From contig JAKLJG010000001.1 of the NCBI GenBank assembly GCA_023151255.1, positions 235,599-299,598 on the forward strand: DNA of 64,000 nt, written 5' to 3'. The stretch's first letter is position 1. Every line of letters starts with the position of its first letter. A model generated the notes under the pieces. The model worked only from the letters and a program-made list of their open reading frames with translations, was not told where the DNA came from and ran no database searches. Both the position numbers and the translations under genes were made by a program. This document shows positions 60,097-64,000 of this stretch, in pieces. The stretch is from Cyclobacteriaceae bacterium. Its GTDB lineage: Bacteria; Bacteroidota; Bacteroidia; Cytophagales; Cyclobacteriaceae.

Positions 60097-60384
60097 TCAG
60101 AGAATGGATTGCGAAACGAGGTGATTGAGGTGATTTACTTTTTCGATGACCGCCTGGTCAATGGCTTGGTGGTTTTCATCGGTGGTTAGTTTTTCAACCA
60201 GACTGTCGAAGGCCACCATGGCCAGCAAATCCTGTTTATCATCAATACCGAATTGGTCTTTGTAAGCTTTGAGGCGTTCGTTAATGAGCCGGCTTGCATT
60301 CCTCACTTTCTCTTCGTCCTGCGCTTTCACCTTCATGGGGTACTCGCGGTCGGCTATTTTAATACGTATGGAGAGTTCTTCCAT
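60097..60384 (-). CDS. zapA: Cell division protein ZapA
   Basis: ZapA of 95 residues, which stabilises FtsZ filaments at midcell. The N-terminal beta hairpin SIRIKIADREYPMKVKAQDE and the long helix KVRNASRLINERLKAYKDQF, LLAMVAFDSLVEKL are characteristic. A coiled-coil gene lies 19 bases upstream, and the order coiled coil, zapA, rny is probably one transcript. Two short hairpin-like sequences lie in the 64 bases between zapA and rny. Confidence 0.92.
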   Translation of the reverse strand: MEELSIRIKIADREYPMKVKAQDEEKVRNASRLINERLKAYKDQFGIDDKQDLLAMVAFDSLVEKLTTDENHQAIDQAVIEKVNHLNHLVSQSIL

Positions 60385-60403
60385 TAATTTTTCTTACAGG
60401 TTC

Positions 60404-60700
60404 CTATCGGCTTAAATAAGCGATACACTTATCAATCTCCCTGATATAATCGTCAACCTTTCTCTTTAAATCCGAAACACTTCCGTCTTCCGGGCTTATA
60501 TTATCTACAATTTTAGAGATTTTAATTTGATTTTTAAAATGATCCAGTTGCTCATCGCGGCTGTTCAGGTGGGCTTTAAGTTCCTGATTTTCAGATTTCA
60601 GTGATCGTACTTCGTCTTTTAAACGTTTATGTTCGTTAATGAGCACGGCTATTTTACGTTCCAAGCCGTTCAGGTTAGTTTTTAAGAGTTCCTGGTCCAT
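60404..60700 (-). CDS. Small coiled-coil protein (ZapB-like)
   Basis: Highly helical protein of about 98 residues (LERKIAVLINEHKRLKDEVR, SLKSENQELKAHLNSRDEQL) with a C-terminal helix of its own (SDLKRKVDDYIREIDKCIAY). Position beside zapA suggests a division role similar to ZapB, but only the coiled-coil nature supports it. ATG 60700 is chosen; an upstream TTG at 60715 is weaker. Confidence 0.7.
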   Translation of the reverse strand: MDQELLKTNLNGLERKIAVLINEHKRLKDEVRSLKSENQELKAHLNSRDEQLDHFKNQIKISKIVDNISPEDGSVSDLKRKVDDYIREIDKCIAYLSR

Positions 60701-60737
60701 TGTGTTGTCTTTCAAATTAAGCCTTATGCAGGCTGGT

Positions 60738-63155
60738 TTATTTTCGTATAAGTGCGCCCAAGCGGCTTTCCAGTGCGGCCATCAGGCGGTTCATTGTTGT
60801 TTCAATTTCCTGGTCGGTCAGCGTTTTGGTTTCATCCTGCAGGATAAACCCGAGCGCGTAGGCTTTTTTACCTTCCGGCAGGTTTTTTCCTTCATATACA
60901 TCAAAAGCAAACAACTCTTTTATCAGTTGCTTTTCGGTAGCCAAAATCAACTTGCGTACATCTTCAAAACTTATCTGCTTATCAAGTACAAGCGACAAGT
61001 CGCGTCTTACTTCCGGAAATTTGGGCACCTCCCTAACTACTAACTTAGGGTTTGCCGCTTTGAAAAGCAAGGCCGCGTTAAGTTCGGCATAAAATACAGA
61101 TTGACGGATGCCAAAATCCTTAAGGAAGGCCGATTTTACAAGGCCGATTTTTCCGATAAGTGTATTGTTTGTGGATAACTTCGATCCATACTCATAAAGT
61201 TGGTCGGTTATGCTTTCCTGTTCTATAACCGATAGGCCGGATTTGTTGATGACCTGATAAACCTGCTGTGCCAGGTCGTGATAGGTTACTTCGCGTGTTT
61301 TATTTTGCCAGTTTTCGGCTTCCAGATTGCCTGTGAGAAAGAGGGCCAATTGTTCTTCTTCAACGTATCCGGAATCTGCTTTGTGATAGATTTTGCCGAA
61401 CTCAAATAGTTTCAGGTCTTTCTGTTTACGGTTGATGTTATAGGCGCATACCTCTAGGCCGCTAAACAGCAGGGTTTGCCTTAAAATGCCCTGTTCTTCG
61501 CTCAGTTTGTTCAGCATCTCAACGGGTTTACCGGCAAACAGCAGGTTATGCTTGTGCTGATAGGCTGCGTTGGTGAGCGAGTTGGTCCATATTTCAAAAA
61601 AGCCGTTTGCGGTAAGCAGTTCGCCAATGGCGCGCCTGAATTTGTTGGGATCGTTGACCGGAAATCCGGCAATAAAATCGGAGCCTGCGGTGGGGCTAAG
61701 TTCAACCCGGTCGAATCCGTAAATTCTTAAAATCTCTTCGATAACATCAGCTTCCTGAAGTACATCAACCCGGTAGGGAGGAACAGATACGGTAAACCGA
61801 TCATCGGCTTTTGATTCGATGGTAATATCAAGTCGGTTCAGTATTTCGAAAATTTCATCGCGTGAAATTTCTTTACCGATCAGTCGGTTGATGTTTTTGT
61901 CTTTGAGTACAATTTGCCGATTGACAATTTTTTTCGGGTATATGTCCACAGGCTCAGATGATATCATGCCCCCGGCAATTTCTTTTATCAGGAGGGCGGC
62001 CCGTTTTAAAGCATACACAGTAATGTTGGGGTCAGTACCCCGTTCAAAACGGAAGGAGGCATCGGTTTTTAAGCCGTGGTGCATTACCGTTCTGCGGATA
62101 AAATCCGGTGCAAAGCAGGCGCTTTCGAGGAATACATTTTTTGTGGTGTTTGTTATTCCGGATTTGATTCCGCCAAACACACCGCCAATGCACATGGCTT
62201 CGCCAGTGGCGTTGCAGATCATTAAATCGGAAGCTGTAAGTTTGCGTTCCTTTTTATCAAGCGTTATAAAGGGTGTACCGGCCGGCAGGGTTTGTACCAG
62301 CACCTTGTTTCCGGCAATGGCATCGGCATCGAAGGCATGCAGGGGCTGGCCGGTTTCGTGTAACACATAATTGGTAATATCCACAATGTTGTTGATCGGG
62401 GTTTGACCGATGGCCAGCAGGCGGTTCTTGAGCCACTCGGGCGATTCGGTTATGGTTACCCCGGATATGGTTAGGGCCGAATAGCGCGGACATGCTTCCG
62501 GATTTTTTACCTCTACCGCAATGGGCAGGCTGTTGTTATCGGGTTTGAATGATTCAACAACCGGCCAGCGAACTTCCCTTTTTTTAGCGGCTTTAATATC
62601 GCGGGCAACGCCCAGATGCGAGGCGGCATCGGCCCGGTTGGGGGTAAGGCCAATTTCGATGCGGTAGTCGGAGTACACCTTAAAAATTTCTGCTGCCGGT
62701 GTGCCGTTGGCGGCTTTTGTATTAAGTACGATGATTCCTGCGTGATTGTCGCTGAGCCCGATCTCATCTTCTGCGCAGATCATGCCTTCGGATTTTTCAC
62801 CGCGTATGTTAGCCGCTTTGATAGTGAATGGTTCGCCTTTGGTTGGATGGAGGGTTGTACCGGGCAGCGCTACGATAACTTTCTGGCCGGCTGCTACATT
62901 GGCGGCTCCGCAAACAATCGAAAGCGACCGGTTCTGTCCTACATCAACGGTAGTGAGAGAAAGTTTATCGGCATTCGGATGTTTTACGCAGGTGAGTATT
63001 TCACCTACAACCAGTCCGTTTAACCCACCTTTAATGGTTTCGAAGGGTTCAACTGATTCAACTTCAAGCCCCGTGGCGGTTAGGATTTTGCCGAGATCTT
63101 CGGGGTTCTCAGCGATATCAATATAATCTTTAAGCCAATTGTAAGAGATGGTCAT
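60738..63155 (-). CDS. pheT: Phenylalanine--tRNA ligase beta subunit
   Basis: Beta subunit of 805 residues, full length. Domains in order: TRBD tRNA-binding OB domain (VVGEILTCVKHPNADKLSLT, about 45-150), B3/B4 editing domain (about 215-400, with GLKTDASFRFERGTDPN), B5 domain (about 405-475), the core domain with the lost class II site, and the C-terminal ferredoxin-like anticodon domain (VPKFPEVRRDLSLVLDKQIS). Works with PheS, not present in this window. A terminator hairpin at 63163-63191 separates it from the DUF1684 gene. Confidence 0.96.
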   Translation of the reverse strand: MTISYNWLKDYIDIAENPEDLGKILTATGLEVESVEPFETIKGGLNGLVVGEILTCVKHPNADKLSLTTVDVGQNRSLSIVCGAANVAAGQKVIVALPGTTLHPTKGEPFTIKAANIRGEKSEGMICAEDEIGLSDNHAGIIVLNTKAANGTPAAEIFKVYSDYRIEIGLTPNRADAASHLGVARDIKAAKKREVRWPVVESFKPDNNSLPIAVEVKNPEACPRYSALTISGVTITESPEWLKNRLLAIGQTPINNIVDITNYVLHETGQPLHAFDADAIAGNKVLVQTLPAGTPFITLDKKERKLTASDLMICNATGEAMCIGGVFGGIKSGITNTTKNVFLESACFAPDFIRRTVMHHGLKTDASFRFERGTDPNITVYALKRAALLIKEIAGGMISSEPVDIYPKKIVNRQIVLKDKNINRLIGKEISRDEIFEILNRLDITIESKADDRFTVSVPPYRVDVLQEADVIEEILRIYGFDRVELSPTAGSDFIAGFPVNDPNKFRRAIGELLTANGFFEIWTNSLTNAAYQHKHNLLFAGKPVEMLNKLSEEQGILRQTLLFSGLEVCAYNINRKQKDLKLFEFGKIYHKADSGYVEEEQLALFLTGNLEAENWQNKTREVTYHDLAQQVYQVINKSGLSVIEQESITDQLYEYGSKLSTNNTLIGKIGLVKSAFLKDFGIRQSVFYAELNAALLFKAANPKLVVREVPKFPEVRRDLSLVLDKQISFEDVRKLILATEKQLIKELFAFDVYEGKNLPEGKKAYALGFILQDETKTLTDQEIETTMNRLMAALESRLGALIRK

Positions 63156-63162
63156 AGTGCTA

Positions 63163-63191
63163 TAAAAATTACCCCGAAGTAGTTCGGGGTA
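63163..63191 (-). terminator. Terminator between the DUF1684 gene and pheT
   Basis: Minus strand TACCCCGAA-CTAC-TTCGGGGTA (63191-63170), a perfect 9-bp stem with a 4-base loop, then ATTTTTA. It ends the radC/DUF1684 transcript before pheT begins at 63155. Confidence 0.85.
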
Positions 63192-63226
63192 CCGGCTTCA
63201 AAAATAAGACTTTGGTGTTACATGGC

Positions 63227-63844
63227 CTATTTCATGTAATTCATTTCACCGGCTGTGATGGGTATGGACAACAGGTTTTCACGCGGAGGCAGGGGGCATG
63301 AATAGTTTTCGTTGTAAGCGCAGTACGGATTGTACGCTTCGTTGAAGTCGAGTGTGATTGTGCTGCTACCCTTTACCTTTTTTACATCAAGATACCGGCC
63401 GGCTCCATAGGTTTCGCGGGCGCTGGTGGCATCGCCAAAAGCCAGGAACAAGGTGCCGCGGTAGGGGCCTATGTCCATGAGTTCAAGTATCAGCAACCGG
63501 TTGTTCACACCATTTAACGTAAACTCGGCATAGCCGTATTCGATGTATTTTTTTTCCTGCCCATCGCTGGTGGGTAATACTACCACCTTTCTTTGTTGGA
63601 TGGGGATGAGCCTGGCCTGAATACGGAAGGCCGGATCAACCGGGTAATAGGTAAGTCCTTTGAAAGATTGGAGATGGTCTTTGAAAGGTGATTCGGGTGA
63701 AGTGCGCAGGTACTGATCTTTTTCTTTCCTGGCCTTTTCAATGGTGTTAATGTAATCCGACTGATTGTTTCCGATGAAGGAGTATAGGACCGCAGCCGTA
63801 GCTACTACACCAACTACAAAAATCATGACCTTTTTTGCGCTCAT
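63227..63844 (-). CDS. DUF1684 domain protein, exported or membrane-anchored
   Basis: Protein of 205 residues with one N-terminal helix ([18 protein letters not shown]). The DUF1684 signature is complete: [40 protein letters not shown] and the invariant-looking end [20 protein letters not shown] then PLPPRENLL. The C-x-Y-N and Y-S-C positions could bind metal. Function unknown. Its ATG overlaps the radC stop by one base pair step (ATGA), so the two are translated together. Confidence 0.88.
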   Translation of the reverse strand: MSAKKVMIFVVGVVATAAVLYSFIGNNQSDYINTIEKARKEKDQYLRTSPESPFKDHLQSFKGLTYYPVDPAFRIQARLIPIQQRKVVVLPTSDGQEKKYIEYGYAEFTLNGVNNRLLILELMDIGPYRGTLFLAFGDATSARETYGAGRYLDVKKVKGSSTITLDFNEAYNPYCAYNENYSCPLPPRENLLSIPITAGEMNYMK

Positions 63845-63999
63845 AGCATTCCTTCATCTGCAAAGCTAAAGTAATCCTTGCCGGCAATAATCAGGTGGTC
63901 GGTAAGGGTAATGTCCAGCAACCTGGCGCTCTCTTTAAGTTTTTTGGTAAGGTCAACATCCTGCTGACTGGGAGTAAGGTTGCCCGAAGGATGGTTATG
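63841..63999 (-). CDS. radC: RadC/JAB-domain DNA repair protein, C-terminal part
   Basis: The last 52 codons of a RadC-type protein; the gene enters from the right edge. The JAMM metal motif [14 protein letters not shown] is present at the very start of the visible part, followed by [20 protein letters not shown], the RadC end. RadC's activity is unsettled; the MPN fold is that of a metalloprotease-like protein. The stop overlaps the DUF1684 ATG (ATGA). Confidence 0.9.
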   Translation of the reverse strand, partial: HNHPSGNLTPSQQDVDLTKKLKESARLLDITLTDHLIIAGKDYFSFADEGML

Positions 64000-64000
64000 C

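Overview
The window looks like ordinary chromosome from a Bacteroidota bacterium, most likely of the Cytophagales. The evidence is a CHU_C / T9SS-type gliding C-terminal domain, BatA-type and DUF4199/DUF4252 proteins, promoter-like TAnnTTTG elements, weak Shine-Dalgarno usage, and a moderate GC content that looks to be in the mid-40s percent. I see no phage, transposase, rRNA operon, CRISPR array or plasmid function. Nearly all bases are coding, with short operons on both strands. The species cannot be named from the sequence alone.

Layout. 1-7.3 kb: the 3' end of lysS, an LptD-type outer-membrane protein divergent from a murein amidase, an MCE/MlaD protein, an acyl-CoA carboxylase beta subunit and a SirB1-type protein. 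7.3-12.2 kb: nucleoside phosphorylase, an AT-rich FkbM methyltransferase and a DnaE-type polymerase with a decayed PHP site. 12.3-16.6 kb: EamA transporter, GNAT, branched-chain aminotransferase, FMN-binding protein and a D-threonine-aldolase-like protein. 16.5-20 kb (minus): Rrf2 regulator plus a three-gene MacAB-like efflux system. 20-25.4 kb: four tRNAs (Thr, two Leu, Lys), a tRNA-like remnant, CrcB/DUF190, GDSL hydrolase, S8 protease, LysE exporter and a rhodanese. 25.5-31.3 kb: TPR/SH3 membrane protein, large gliding-CTD surface protein, RlmD, thioesterase and a DUF2007 protein.

31.4-36.3 kb is a signalling-type cluster: ECF sigma factor, membrane-bound anti-sigma-like protein, two DUF4252 proteins with a CPBP intramembrane protease between them, then an ABC exporter pair. 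36.3-38.9 kb (minus): CDF-like transporter, serine hydrolase, and a NUMOD4/HNH-HTH protein whose leader holds a terminator-like hairpin. 39.0-43.8 kb is a four-enzyme set that accounts for trans-4-hydroxy-L-proline breakdown to 2-oxoglutarate (epimerase, D-Hyp oxidase, DapA-type deaminase, semialdehyde dehydrogenase). 43.8-50.2 kb: Zn-ribbon protein, a tail-less SSB, then BatA/VWA protein, a dihydroorotase homologue that has lost its metal ligands, two DUF4199 membrane proteins and a DPM-type glycosyltransferase. 50.2-58.5 kb: histidine kinase pair, M20 peptidase, SnoaL-like protein, GT2, SPOR-OmpA protein, bestrophin-like protein, META lipoprotein and GNAT. 58.4-64 kb (minus): rny, zapA, a ZapB-like coiled coil, pheT, a DUF1684 protein and the 3' end of radC.

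The least ordinary signals are the pseudo-dihydroorotase in its BatA/DUF4199/GT cluster, the intramembrane protease inside the ECF/DUF4252 operon, the hairpin-plus-T-tract in front of the NUMOD4/HNH gene, and GC-rich repeat fragments lying inside or at the edge of three reading frames (dnaE-like, rlmD, M20 peptidase). No convincing wholly new defence or mobile system was found.
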